Below, piece after piece: positions 7,301-13,041 of a stretch of 13,041 bases of DNA (position 1 is its first letter; each line of letters starts with the position of its first letter). The notes below the pieces were generated by a model. The model saw nothing but the letters and a program-made list of their open reading frames with translations. It had not been told where the DNA came from and did no database searches. This DNA is from Armatimonadota bacterium (GTDB lineage Bacteria > Armatimonadota > JAAZEB01), in NCBI GenBank assembly GCA_012841485.1, contig DUUU01000275.1, forward strand, positions 1-13,041, read 5' to 3'. The position numbers and the translations under genes were made by a program.

Positions 7301-7391
7301 CGAGGGCAAGACGTTCACCGAGCTGCGCATTCCGAAGGGCTACACCGCGGCGATCATCCGCGTGGGGGCAGCGGCGAAGCCGGCCCCCTGA
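4341..7391 (+). CDS. Secreted CBM9-like domain protein with putative glycoside-hydrolase-type TIM-barrel region
   Basis: A 1016-residue exported protein. Residues 1-19 form a Sec signal peptide (LLAFLVLLLS core, cleavage likely after VLA). Residues 33-237 resemble the CBM9-like fold common at the front of environmental carbohydrate-active proteins: SVDGRLGEWQ opens it, then LYLAADVRDD and GDHIELFV. The middle (about 250-620) is beta-rich, resembling the sandwich domains that precede some glycosidase barrels. From about 640 to 935 the sequence looks like a TIM barrel, with GIYWDEMEYS (784-793), RFVETGS (865-871) and aromatic patches such as YYWYSG (912-917). D788, E789 and E867 are candidate catalytic acids. 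A small beta domain closes the protein. A GGAGGGAG site seven bases before the ATG supports the start. The exact glycosidase family was not recognised, so sugar hydrolysis is inferred, not shown. Confidence 0.85.
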   Translation: MLRLLAFLVLLLSTGPVLAQDAVLVAPRCPDPPPSVDGRLGEWQASRWGRVIETRQHATFGAEHWKGAGDLSARVWFGWDAANLYLAADVRDDVVEQSLRAGALFRGDHIELFVRTRPESRPAERFTEEDWQFGFSPGNFSSTGDRLADIAPEGVVFWPANTAVEGMRVAALRTEAGYTLEASIPLAALGVKPEVGQELAVEVAISDSDGGSGQQTLLTLATAPWKLRDPGRLLPLRFADAAGNAPARSGAAFSLFAEARLEPGKEEQWRITVPDPAEVPGGKDAVLAVKARLESAKLAGGTGALQVWLNGTLLDETRLVSRPRVMQRETGGALTSYALAFGAFVFYSPDYEQGTRGGTPYSVVEGAMYDLEFRAGDLLRAGENEVRIRHGRPQIPNALVLAEARLKAAGKSYAVAIEPEVAPEGELPVIVPQKLHRVSYSARIARGGGIHLRVGGVDLVISSRFSQEGGAWNELGDRSAGFAKVGVVGLTATATARDYTLSRRITLRDELIEVHDTLANTSGRDIALMMRHEVPAAAVKALRLSGLPVPARTGSADEPAHPTIFLDLGRAGLGLMAFDDVFRVHSTVYCLGGVGGLADNHFVLGAGKKHTAIWWILPQTKPDYFAMVNALRRAQGTNFTLPWGFAFVPMYQKTLERKPEELAAFARNKGAHVLCGTIPKLPNGKYAHGTALPSADLRVPREVLKAFKAVTPGARTMMYYHTFISTEDDAPAKYTQDALRDPSGKQYDYGQSIYPLFYPTLENAYGRAMRQNVEILLGKVGAEGIYWDEMEYSRYQYTYGAPWDGVSADIDPKTHQVIRKKSSVVLLTQPFKVAIAKGRLLDRGVPLIANGQPHTWTMTQLHFPRFVETGSLTHLVRSHLYCPIGLGDHLTERTEADVARQVCAHLDYGALYYWYSGQIMPTHPNLTSFMFPFTPVELQEGYVIGKERILANRSGLYGWDDASRHEVHIFDREGRETTKFPARQVEREGKTFTELRIPKGYTAAIIRVGAAAKPAP

Positions 7392-7405
7392 AGCCCTGAT
7401 CCGCG

Positions 7406-8629
7406 TTATTGCCTGAAGAGGAGTGGGCGGCTGGCATCGCCGTGGAGGAAGACGGGCAGGGGCACGGCCATCTCCTGAAGTTCCTCGACCGTGAGTGGCG
7501 TCCTCTCCGGGAGGCGGAAGACCGGGATGCGCGTTGGGTCGCTCTCGCCGAGCCCGCGTTCCCGGGCGACCACGAGGTAGGGGATCACCTGGGGGTCGTG
7601 CCCCATCAGGAGGCTCGCGATCGCATCGACATGCACCGGGTTGATGCCGGCCACCACCAGGCCGACGGGCACATCCTCGCCCTGGCTGAACGCCGTGCCG
7701 TTGCGCCCGATGATCCCCTCGACCACGTTGAGGAGGAAGTGCTCCTCGAAGGGCTGGAAGGCAGAGAGCATATCGGCCGTGCGCTGTGCCCAGCACTCGA
7801 AGCGGCCAACGCCGTAGACCGGATCGGGATTGCTGCTCCAATAGGGGAGCCCCATGGCGCAGTGGCGTGCGTGTTCATGAAGAACGCGCTCGCGGAAGTC
7901 CGCCTGGAAATGCGCGAGCACCTCTGGCGGGTAGGCGCGCGGGTCATCATAAGCGCTCAGGCTGGCGCAGAAGTGCTTGTAACCCTGAGCCACCATGCCC
8001 TGGAGCGCCTTGCAGCAGAGGGTGGTCACCGCCAGGTTGTGCGTCTTCAGCGTGGGCGCGTTGATCAGGGCGGTGCCCGGCTTGCGGAAGGGGGTGACCA
8101 CCGGGATCTCGCGGTGGACGACGCCGTTCGGCACGGGAACCCAAGTGATCTCATCCTCGCGGAAGTCCTCAAAGCGGTGCTTGCTGGCCCAGAGGAGGCG
8201 CACGCCGCGCATCTCGCGCGTGGCTGCGCCGGGGCCCTCGCCGACCACCTCGCTCATCATGGCGAAGTAACCGGTCTGGGCATAGACGCTCACCCCAAGA
8301 CCGATGCCCCCTTCCACGACGGTGAGGCAGCGTTCGCCGCGCTCCAGCAGGCCGTCGCACAGGCCGGCGATGAAGCGCGGGTGGGTAGTGATGCCGCCGT
8401 GGTAGGCGGGATTCGCCGCGAGTTCGGGCGAGACGCCCACGGTCAGGTTCGGCTTGATCAGTAGCTCGCGGTGCGTGCCCTCGCCCTCCGTGAAGAGCGC
8501 CGCCACCGCCTCGTAACCGCCTCGGTGGAAGCCGTCGTCAGCCTCGATGGCCTCGAAGCTCCGGTAGGGATAGGCGCGCACGAAGACCGCGCTCGGGTTC
8601 TCTCGCACAAACGACTTCAGCACCGCCAT
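7406..8629 (-). CDS. DUF362 domain-containing protein
   Basis: A 407-residue soluble protein of the DUF362 family (COG2006), whose biochemical function is unsettled. Family landmarks are present: LLIKPNLT (57-63), THPRFIAGLCDGLLERGE (82-99), the central INAPTLKTH (189-197) followed by CCKALQGMV (205-213), and a C-terminal block with VVEGIIGRNG (302-311), VAGINPVHVDAIAS (326-339) and the GLGESDP turn (359-365). Some DUF362 proteins are fused to ferredoxin domains; here no 4Fe-4S motif is visible. The frame stays open upstream, but the ATG at 8627-8629 is preferred. It follows GGGAG (8636-8640) with good spacing, and the upstream extension is low-quality and would run into the divergent amidohydrolase. 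The stop lies only 14 bp from the convergent secreted protein's stop. A role alongside the amidohydrolase is plausible from the shared upstream region. Confidence 0.9.
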   Translation of the reverse strand: MAVLKSFVRENPSAVFVRAYPYRSFEAIEADDGFHRGGYEAVAALFTEGEGTHRELLIKPNLTVGVSPELAANPAYHGGITTHPRFIAGLCDGLLERGERCLTVVEGGIGLGVSVYAQTGYFAMMSEVVGEGPGAATREMRGVRLLWASKHRFEDFREDEITWVPVPNGVVHREIPVVTPFRKPGTALINAPTLKTHNLAVTTLCCKALQGMVAQGYKHFCASLSAYDDPRAYPPEVLAHFQADFRERVLHEHARHCAMGLPYWSSNPDPVYGVGRFECWAQRTADMLSAFQPFEEHFLLNVVEGIIGRNGTAFSQGEDVPVGLVVAGINPVHVDAIASLLMGHDPQVIPYLVVARERGLGESDPTRIPVFRLPERTPLTVEELQEMAVPLPVFLHGDASRPLLFRQ

Positions 8630-8789
8630 CGCTTGCTCCCATCTGGCGCCCCTGGGGCACCGCCAGGCTGGGTGCATTCCCCATGCCGCATCGCCACCGT
8701 GGAAGGGAAACGCGAGACGCGTGCGAAGATCAGGGAGGGCGCCCGGCAAGGCAAGACGCCTGCGCCAGTCGGGCGCGAGAGGAGCCACG
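8630..8789. promoter_or_regulatory. Shared divergent promoter region for DUF362 and amidohydrolase genes
   Basis: These 160 bp hold both transcription start regions and both ribosome sites (GGGAG for DUF362 on the minus strand, AGAGGAG for the amidohydrolase). CTGGCG (8643-8648) and CGCCAG (8661-8666) form an inverted repeat beside the DUF362 ribosome site. An alternative GCCCC-T-GGGGC palindrome lies within it. A shared regulator is possible, but no known operator was recognised. Confidence 0.45.
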
Positions 8790-10292
8790 ATGGAGTTTGA
8801 CCTTCTGATCTCGGGGGGACAGATTGTTGACGGCACGGGTGCGCCCGGCTTTCCTGGCGACGTGGGCATTCGTGGCGACCGCATCGAAGCGATAGGCGAT
8901 CTCAGCGCGGCAGAGGCCAAAGAGCGGATCGATGCACGCGGCCTGGTGGTGGCGCCGGGGTTCATCGACCCGCACAACCACGCCAACAACGAGATGGCCG
9001 GGGGGATTCTGAAGATTCCCTCGGCGGAGAATCAGGTTCGCCAGGGTGTGACCACGCTCGTCGCCGGCAACTGCGGTGGCATGGCCAGGGCGTGGCCGCT
9101 GGATGAGCACTTCGAAGCGGTGAGCCGGGCGCCCATCCGGCAAAACTATGCGATGCTGCTCGGCATGGGCACGCTGCGCGCCCAGGTCGTCAAGGAGTGG
9201 GGCCGGCCGGCCAACCCGGATGAGATCCGCCAGATGCAGCGCATGGTGGAGCAGGGCATGGACGCCGGCGCGCTCGGCATCTCCACGGGCTACTTCCCGG
9301 CGTTCGTGACCACCGATGAGATCATCGAGGTGACGAAGCCGGTGGCAGCGCGCGGCGGCCTCTACGCCAGCCACATCCGGAATGAGGGCGATGGCCTCCT
9401 CGGCGCCGCCGAAGAGATCATTGAAATCGGCGCCCGCGCGGGCCTTCCCGTCCAGATCTCCCACATCAAGACCTACGGCCAGCGCAACTGGTGGAAGGTG
9501 GACGCCCTCCTCAGCCTGATGGAACGCGCGTCTAGCCGTGGCGTCGACGTGATGGCCGACCGCTATCCCTACACGGCGTGCTTCACCGGACTCACCTCGC
9601 TCCTGCCGATGTGGGCACAGGCCGAGACGGCCCGGCGCGGCGGGATGAGCTCGCTACGCGACCCGGCCTGGTACCCCGACGCCCGGCGCGCCATCGCGGA
9701 CCAGCTCGACCTGATCGGCGGGCCCCAGAACGTCCTCTTCGCGCCGCTGAAGCCCCAGCCCGAGATTGAGGGGAAGCGCCTGAACGAGCTCGCCGAGGAG
9801 CGGAGCGCCGATCCGATCGATGTGGCCATCGACCTGCTCCAGCTGGGCGGAATCTCCTGCATCTACTTCCTGATGTGCGAGGAGAACGTGAGCGTCTTCT
9901 ACCGCCACCCCCTGGTGATGGGGGGATCCGATAGCCACCTGCGCATCTACGGCCAGGGGGTTTCACACCCCCGCAATTATGGCACCTTCCCACGCATCGT
10001 GGGCCACTATGGACGCGACGAGGGCCTCTTTGGGGTCGAGGAAGCGGTGCGCAAATGCACCTCCATGGCCGCGGAGCGGTTCCGAATAAAAGATCGGGGC
10101 GTCTTGGCAAAAGGCAAGTATGCCGATCTCGTCCTTTTCGACTGGAACCGGATTATCGACCGGGCCACGTTCACCGACCAGCACCAGTATCCGGAAGGCA
10201 TCACCTGGGTGATCGTGAACGGCCAGATCGCCGTCGCGGAGGGCGAGGTCACCGACGGCTGCTATGGCCGGGTGGTTCGCCGCGACGAGTGA
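8790..10292 (+). CDS. N-acyl-D-amino-acid deacylase (D-aminoacylase) family amidohydrolase
   Basis: A 500-residue metal-dependent amidohydrolase of the D-aminoacylase group (COG3653). Family members hydrolyse N-acyl-D-amino acids or related cyclic amides. The N-terminal beta segment (DLLISGGQIVDGTG) leads into the TIM barrel. Metal-site features are visible: HNH (H62, H64) after GFIDP, the bridging cysteine in GNCGG (C95), ASHIRNEGD (H195), ISHIKTYG (H225) and the catalytic aspartate in GGSDSH (D381). HPRNYGTFPR (393-402) and the closing KGKYADLVLFD (441-451) are also typical. No signal peptide is present, so it should act in the cytoplasm. The ATG at 8790 is chosen for its AGAGGAG site and for matching the usual start of the family; an in-frame start 69 bases upstream is less likely. 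Substrate is uncertain, because the group also contains dihydroorotase-like and D-glutamate or D-aspartate enzymes. Confidence 0.9.
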   Translation: MEFDLLISGGQIVDGTGAPGFPGDVGIRGDRIEAIGDLSAAEAKERIDARGLVVAPGFIDPHNHANNEMAGGILKIPSAENQVRQGVTTLVAGNCGGMARAWPLDEHFEAVSRAPIRQNYAMLLGMGTLRAQVVKEWGRPANPDEIRQMQRMVEQGMDAGALGISTGYFPAFVTTDEIIEVTKPVAARGGLYASHIRNEGDGLLGAAEEIIEIGARAGLPVQISHIKTYGQRNWWKVDALLSLMERASSRGVDVMADRYPYTACFTGLTSLLPMWAQAETARRGGMSSLRDPAWYPDARRAIADQLDLIGGPQNVLFAPLKPQPEIEGKRLNELAEERSADPIDVAIDLLQLGGISCIYFLMCEENVSVFYRHPLVMGGSDSHLRIYGQGVSHPRNYGTFPRIVGHYGRDEGLFGVEEAVRKCTSMAAERFRIKDRGVLAKGKYADLVLFDWNRIIDRATFTDQHQYPEGITWVIVNGQIAVAEGEVTDGCYGRVVRRDE

Positions 10293-10298
10293 GCTCCC

Positions 10299-10337
10299 GC
10301 TCTCCCTCCCTGCCCTCTGGCCGCGGGGAGGGAGAGC
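10299..10337. terminator. Perfect 12-bp hairpin between convergent amidohydrolase and sulfatase genes
   Basis: GCTCTCCCTCCC (10299-10310) and GGGAGGGAGAGC (10326-10337) are exact reverse complements around a 15-base loop. The hairpin begins six bases after the amidohydrolase stop and lies in the 135-bp gap between two convergent stops, where a two-way terminator would be expected. No T-run follows on either strand, so Rho-independent action is uncertain. It may instead be one of the dispersed intergenic palindromes seen in GC-rich genomes. Confidence 0.5.
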
Positions 10338-10427
10338 CAGATGCGAGAGGGGGCGGGACGATCCGCGCGGGCAGGGTGGCAGCGTAGTCCCCCTTCTCGC
10401 CCGGCCCTCAGATGTCTTGGGGGACGG

Positions 10428-11903
10428 TCACGCGCACCCATACCGGTACAGGTGCGGGCTCTTGACCACCTCGTCGAGGCCGAGGCGCACCAGGTGGCCG
10501 TTCCTCACCAGGCCGCAATCGCGTTCTTCCAACTCGCGCACCAGCCGGCTGCGCCAGGCCGCGAGCGTCTGCGCGTAGGTGGCATCCTCTGCCAGGTTGT
10601 GGCACTCGCCCGGGTCGCTTTCCAGGTCGAAGAGCTGCTCGGTTCCAAGATACGGGAACCAGATGTACTTCCAACGGCCATCCGTGACGTAGAAGTTCGC
10701 CTGCTCATGGCTATAGCACCAGTCATGCTCGCCCTGGATATACTCCCGCCAGGGCGTTTCTGTCTGGCCGCGGACCAGGGGGAGGAGGCTGCTGCCATCC
10801 ACGGTCTCGGGCACCGGCACGTCCGCTGCCTCGAGGAGGGTGGGCATCACGTCGCGGATCTCTACGACGTGGTCGAGGACCTGGCCGCGGGGCCATCCCC
10901 AGCTCACTGGCGGGCGAACGATGAATGGGATATGGGCCGAGCCCTCGTAGGCGTAAGTCTTCCGCCAGAGGCAATGGTCGCCCAGCATATCGCCGTGGTC
11001 GGAGAGGAAGAGGACGAGGGTGTTCTGCCACGCCTCGCGGTCGTAGCGCCGCAGCTCGTAGAGGATGCGGCCAATCTGGTGGTCGATGAAGGTGATTGAG
11101 CCGTAGTAGCAGGCACGCGCGCGGCGGATCTCCTCCGGAGAGCGCTGGCTGCGCCAGGCGTTGACGTCGTGCTGTTCCGGGCGGCCCGCGTGGATGTGCG
11201 CCCATTCGCCGACATACGGTTCAGGAAGGGGCCGGTCGCGATAGAGATCGTAATAGGCCTGAGGCGGGTCGTAAGGCGAATGCGGCCGGGCGAAGCTTAC
11301 CTTCAGGAAGAACGGCTGGGTTGGGTCACGCCGGCCAAGCCACTCAATCGCCTGCTGCGCAGTCCAGTGCGTGGGGTGGAGGTGCTCGGGGAGGTGCGTG
11401 GGCCGGCTCATCCAGGAGTTCCAATCCACGGAGTGATCGCGGTAGCCGTAGGCGCCCTCTTTGTGTTCCTCGAACCACTGGCGATAGTCGCTCTTGAAGC
11501 CCGGCGAGAGCTCGCGGCTACTCTCGTCCAGGATCAGGTTGTCGAAACCATAGCGGGCGCGCTGGGGATGGAAGTGCATCTTGCCGATGCCCTGAGTGTG
11601 GTAGCCGGCGCGCCCCAGCTCTCCCGGAAGGGTGTGCCGGTAGGCGGGCGTCATATTGCCGCCGCTGCGGCCCATCCCCAGGATGCCAGTATGCCACTGA
11701 TGCATGCCGGTCATCAGCGTGGCCCGCGCGGGGATGCAGGACGGCACGGCGGTGTAGGCATACCGAAAACGAGTGCCCTCGGCGGCGAGCTGGTTGAGGT
11801 AGGGCGTCTCCAAGGCGGGATGCCCGGCGCAACCGAGGCAGTCGCCCCGGTGCTGGTCGGTCATGATTAGCAGGATATTCGGCCTGGCGGGTGTCTGGCT
11901 CAT
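10428..11903 (-). CDS. Cys-type sulfatase (arylsulfatase-like), no signal peptide
   Basis: A 491-residue member of the sulfatase family (alkaline-phosphatase fold), which cleaves sulfate esters using a formylglycine made from an active-site cysteine. The sulfatase signature is in PSCIPARATLMTG (54-66): C56, P58 and R60 form CxPxR. Metal-site residues are visible near the N-terminus (D16 and Q17 in MTDQHRGD) and in the C-terminal half (LFLSDHGDMLGDH, D302 and H303, with H310). GIGKMHF (106-112) and WRKTYAYEG (313-321) supply the usual basic and histidine contacts. The size is normal for the family. The N-terminus (MSQTPARPNILLIMTDQ) has no signal peptide, so the enzyme appears cytoplasmic, acting on imported substrates; this is unusual among polysaccharide sulfatases. 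A GGGGAG site seven bases before the ATG supports the start. The formylglycine-generating enzyme is not in the window. The substrate is unknown, and choline-sulfatase-like or glycan sulfatase roles are both open. Confidence 0.93.
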   Translation of the reverse strand: MSQTPARPNILLIMTDQHRGDCLGCAGHPALETPYLNQLAAEGTRFRYAYTAVPSCIPARATLMTGMHQWHTGILGMGRSGGNMTPAYRHTLPGELGRAGYHTQGIGKMHFHPQRARYGFDNLILDESSRELSPGFKSDYRQWFEEHKEGAYGYRDHSVDWNSWMSRPTHLPEHLHPTHWTAQQAIEWLGRRDPTQPFFLKVSFARPHSPYDPPQAYYDLYRDRPLPEPYVGEWAHIHAGRPEQHDVNAWRSQRSPEEIRRARACYYGSITFIDHQIGRILYELRRYDREAWQNTLVLFLSDHGDMLGDHCLWRKTYAYEGSAHIPFIVRPPVSWGWPRGQVLDHVVEIRDVMPTLLEAADVPVPETVDGSSLLPLVRGQTETPWREYIQGEHDWCYSHEQANFYVTDGRWKYIWFPYLGTEQLFDLESDPGECHNLAEDATYAQTLAAWRSRLVRELEERDCGLVRNGHLVRLGLDEVVKSPHLYRYGCA

Positions 11904-12201
11904 CGGTCACTCCCCTCGGGGGCAGTCTGAGATTCCGAAATAAGGAGAGCTGCCCGCACGCGCGGAGCTCGAAGCTCCGCGCTGCTTCTTTGCAAAGCCC
12001 TTTCAGGGCTTCTCCTCCCAGCCACCGCCGTTTTGAGACATCCGGGTATATCCCCAATCCAGCCCGGCAGGGCTTGGCTTGCAAGCAGCGCGGTGCTTTT
12101 AGCGCCGCGCGCCGGGGTGCGCGTTGCTTTCGAGGCTTCGGATTTCCCAGGAGCAGTAGTTCCCGGCGCGCCCCGGAGACTCCTGTGGCACTGGACCGGG
12201 G
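11904..12201. other. 298-bp intergenic region with structured repeat copy 2
   Basis: This lies between two minus-strand genes. It holds the sulfatase ribosome site (next to 11903), repeat copy 2 (11959-12096), and a 10-bp inverted repeat further right: GCGCGCCGGG at 12107-12116 with CCCGGCGCGC at 12162-12171. No gene is seen in it. Confidence 0.65.
11959..12096 (+). repeat. Structured intergenic repeat, copy 2 (about 138 bp)
   Basis: Second copy of the element at 2881-3020, in the same orientation and again between two minus-strand genes. Its terminal inverted repeat is better preserved: AAGCTCCGCGCTGCTT (11972-11987) against AAGCAGCGCGGTGCTT (12083-12098, just past the aligned end), with one mismatch in 16. 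The internal hairpin reads AGCCCT-TTC-AGGGCT (11996-12010). Copy 1 has C-G where this copy has T-A at the loop-closing pair, a change that keeps the pairing. The second hairpin, in AGCCCGGCAGGGCT, is identical in both copies. It starts 55 bp upstream of the sulfatase start. Confidence 0.85.
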
Positions 12202-13041
12202 TCACGGATACAACTGGTATCCGGCTGTCTCCGGCCAGAGTGACCCGAGTACACCGAAGATCACGCCCATGCCGAACTCGCCGAGGATCATCCCCAGGAA
12301 GAACGGCATCATCTGGCGGTAGGCTTTCAGGCCGCCGGCGCGGATCACGAGGAGCTTCAGGAACCACCCGAGGAAGAGGCTGAACCACATCCATTCGATG
12401 GTCCGCCGCGAGAAGCCGACGGCGTAGCCGATGGGGTGGAACGGCCACCAGAGGAACTTCAGGCGCAGCCACGACAGGAGCATCGAGAACGCGAACCCGA
12501 ACGCGGTGTAGAGCGTGGCCACGCGATCCGCCTCGCGCGGGCTGGAGATAGAGGTGGCAAGCTGCCGGAAGGGCGTGACGGGCACATCGAGGAAGCGCTG
12601 AGAGCTCATCTTCACGCCACCGGTGCGGAAGACAATCGGCAGGTAGATCGCCAGCGTAATGACAAAGGCGGCGATGGCGGCAAAAAGGAGCGCCCGCGGG
12701 AGCGTGCGCGTCTGCAGACCGCCGCTCTCGGCGATCTTGAAATCATCCATCTGCGCGGGCATCACGCTCGCCAGCGAGCGCAGGTCCGTGGTCAGCCAGC
12801 GCAGTGTTGCCAGCACGGTGAGGTTCTGCACGCCGAAGAGGCCATGCCCGCCGGCCATGAACATCGTCTCCTGGGGCGTCATCGGGCCGGTGATGCCGCC
12901 GAGTCCCGCCTCGGCGCGGATGCGGCTGAGGGCGACGCACCACGCGAAGAAGAGAGCGAAGAAGGCCACGCCCACCCAGAGGCTGAGCCCCGCCGCTCGC
13001 GCCCAGAGGACCAGGAAAGCAGCCCCGCCCAGAGCGCCCAG
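12202..13041 (-). CDS. DUF6785/DUF6784 family polytopic membrane protein, C-terminal part (cut by right window edge)
   Basis: The last 279 residues of a large membrane protein whose start lies beyond the edge; the frame stays open to base 13041. Several hydrophobic helices are visible, including an early stretch with ALFFAWCVALSRIRAEAGL, a helix with LLFAAIAAFVITLAIYLPIVF, and a dense C-terminal set. The signature RIRAEAGL is typical of DUF6785. HPIGYAVG, SLFLGWFLKLLVIRAGGLKA and PFFLGMILGEFGMGVIFG near the end match the DUF6784 pattern. These two domains usually form one long protein found in Armatimonadota, Planctomycetes and similar phyla, with no established function; resemblance to oligopeptide-transporter-like membrane proteins has suggested transport. 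It lies 298 bp upstream of the sulfatase on the same strand. A 7-bp hairpin (CGGATAC-loop-GTATCCG, 12205-12223) falls in its last codons, next to the stop. Confidence 0.85.
   Translation of the reverse strand: MGALGGAAFLVLWARAAGLSLWVGVAFFALFFAWCVALSRIRAEAGLGGITGPMTPQETMFMAGGHGLFGVQNLTVLATLRWLTTDLRSLASVMPAQMDDFKIAESGGLQTRTLPRALLFAAIAAFVITLAIYLPIVFRTGGVKMSSQRFLDVPVTPFRQLATSISSPREADRVATLYTAFGFAFSMLLSWLRLKFLWWPFHPIGYAVGFSRRTIEWMWFSLFLGWFLKLLVIRAGGLKAYRQMMPFFLGMILGEFGMGVIFGVLGSLWPETAGYQLYP

Noticed and set aside
4215..7841. A 1208-codon open frame on the minus strand, the longest in the window.
   Set aside because: It lies antisense to the secreted CBM9-like gene, which has a signal peptide, recognisable domains and a ribosome site, and it also runs across the DUF362 gene. 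Its translation is Arg-, His- and Gly-rich with no motifs, as expected of the reverse frame of GC-rich coding DNA.
7409..8464. Plus-strand 351-codon frame opposite DUF362.
   Set aside because: The minus-strand DUF362 protein has clear family motifs throughout. The opposite frame has none and is a mirror of GC-rich codon usage.
8630..8989. A 120-codon N-terminal extension of the DUF362 frame.
   Set aside because: It would overlap the start of the divergent amidohydrolase, has no family similarity, and the ATG at 8629 has a good GGGAG ribosome site.
10341..11099. Plus-strand 252-codon frame opposite the sulfatase.
   Set aside because: The sulfatase on the minus strand carries all its catalytic motifs; this is a shadow.
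11518..12084. Minus-strand frame starting inside repeat copy 2; a similar one (2509-3006) starts inside copy 1.
   Set aside because: The shared peptide arises only because both read through the same non-coding repeat. The remainder is out of frame with the sulfatase or the kinase.
12205..12223. A 7-bp hairpin at the end of the DUF6784 gene, considered as a terminator.
   Set aside because: It lies inside the last codons, is short and has no T-run after it; it may simply reflect the coding sequence.

Overview
This is a GC-rich bacterial chromosomal window with densely packed genes on both strands. No rRNA, tRNA, CRISPR array, transposase or phage gene was seen. The mix of genes recalls Armatimonadota or Planctomycetes-like environmental bacteria: a DUF6785/DUF6784 membrane protein, a Cys-type sulfatase, a D-aminoacylase-type amidohydrolase, a DUF362 protein and a secreted CBM9-like carbohydrate-active protein. 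This assignment is an inference from gene content only. No marker gene in the window settles it.

Left part (1-3629, all minus strand). The order is the N-terminal 285 residues of a copper P1B-type ATPase (cut by the left edge), a full-length ABC1/UbiB-type atypical kinase with two C-terminal membrane helices, and a 190-residue zinc-ribbon protein of the BCAM0308 family. The gap between the kinase and the zinc-ribbon gene holds copy 1 of a 140-bp structured intergenic repeat.

Centre (3630-7408). A gap of about 310 bp separates the minus-strand genes from a small two-helix membrane protein and a large secreted protein, both on the plus strand. The secreted protein has a signal peptide, an N-terminal CBM9-like domain and a C-terminal region that looks like a glycoside-hydrolase TIM barrel. 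It converges, with a 14-bp gap, on a minus-strand DUF362 gene.

Right part (7406-13041). The DUF362 gene and a D-aminoacylase-family amidohydrolase diverge from a shared 160-bp region. The amidohydrolase converges on a Cys-type sulfatase, with a perfect 12-bp-arm hairpin between them. Upstream of the sulfatase lies copy 2 of the intergenic repeat, then the C-terminal 279 residues of a DUF6785/DUF6784 polytopic membrane protein, cut by the right edge.

Taken together, the right two thirds suggests scavenging of environmental polymers: a secreted carbohydrate-active protein, a sulfate-ester hydrolase, an N-acyl-amino-acid or related amide hydrolase, and a possible transporter. The genes are on alternating strands with private intergenic regions, so they do not form one operon and a shared pathway is only a suggestion. 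The clearest unexplained signal is the paired intergenic repeat. Its two copies keep terminal inverted repeats and show a compensatory base-pair change in an internal hairpin.
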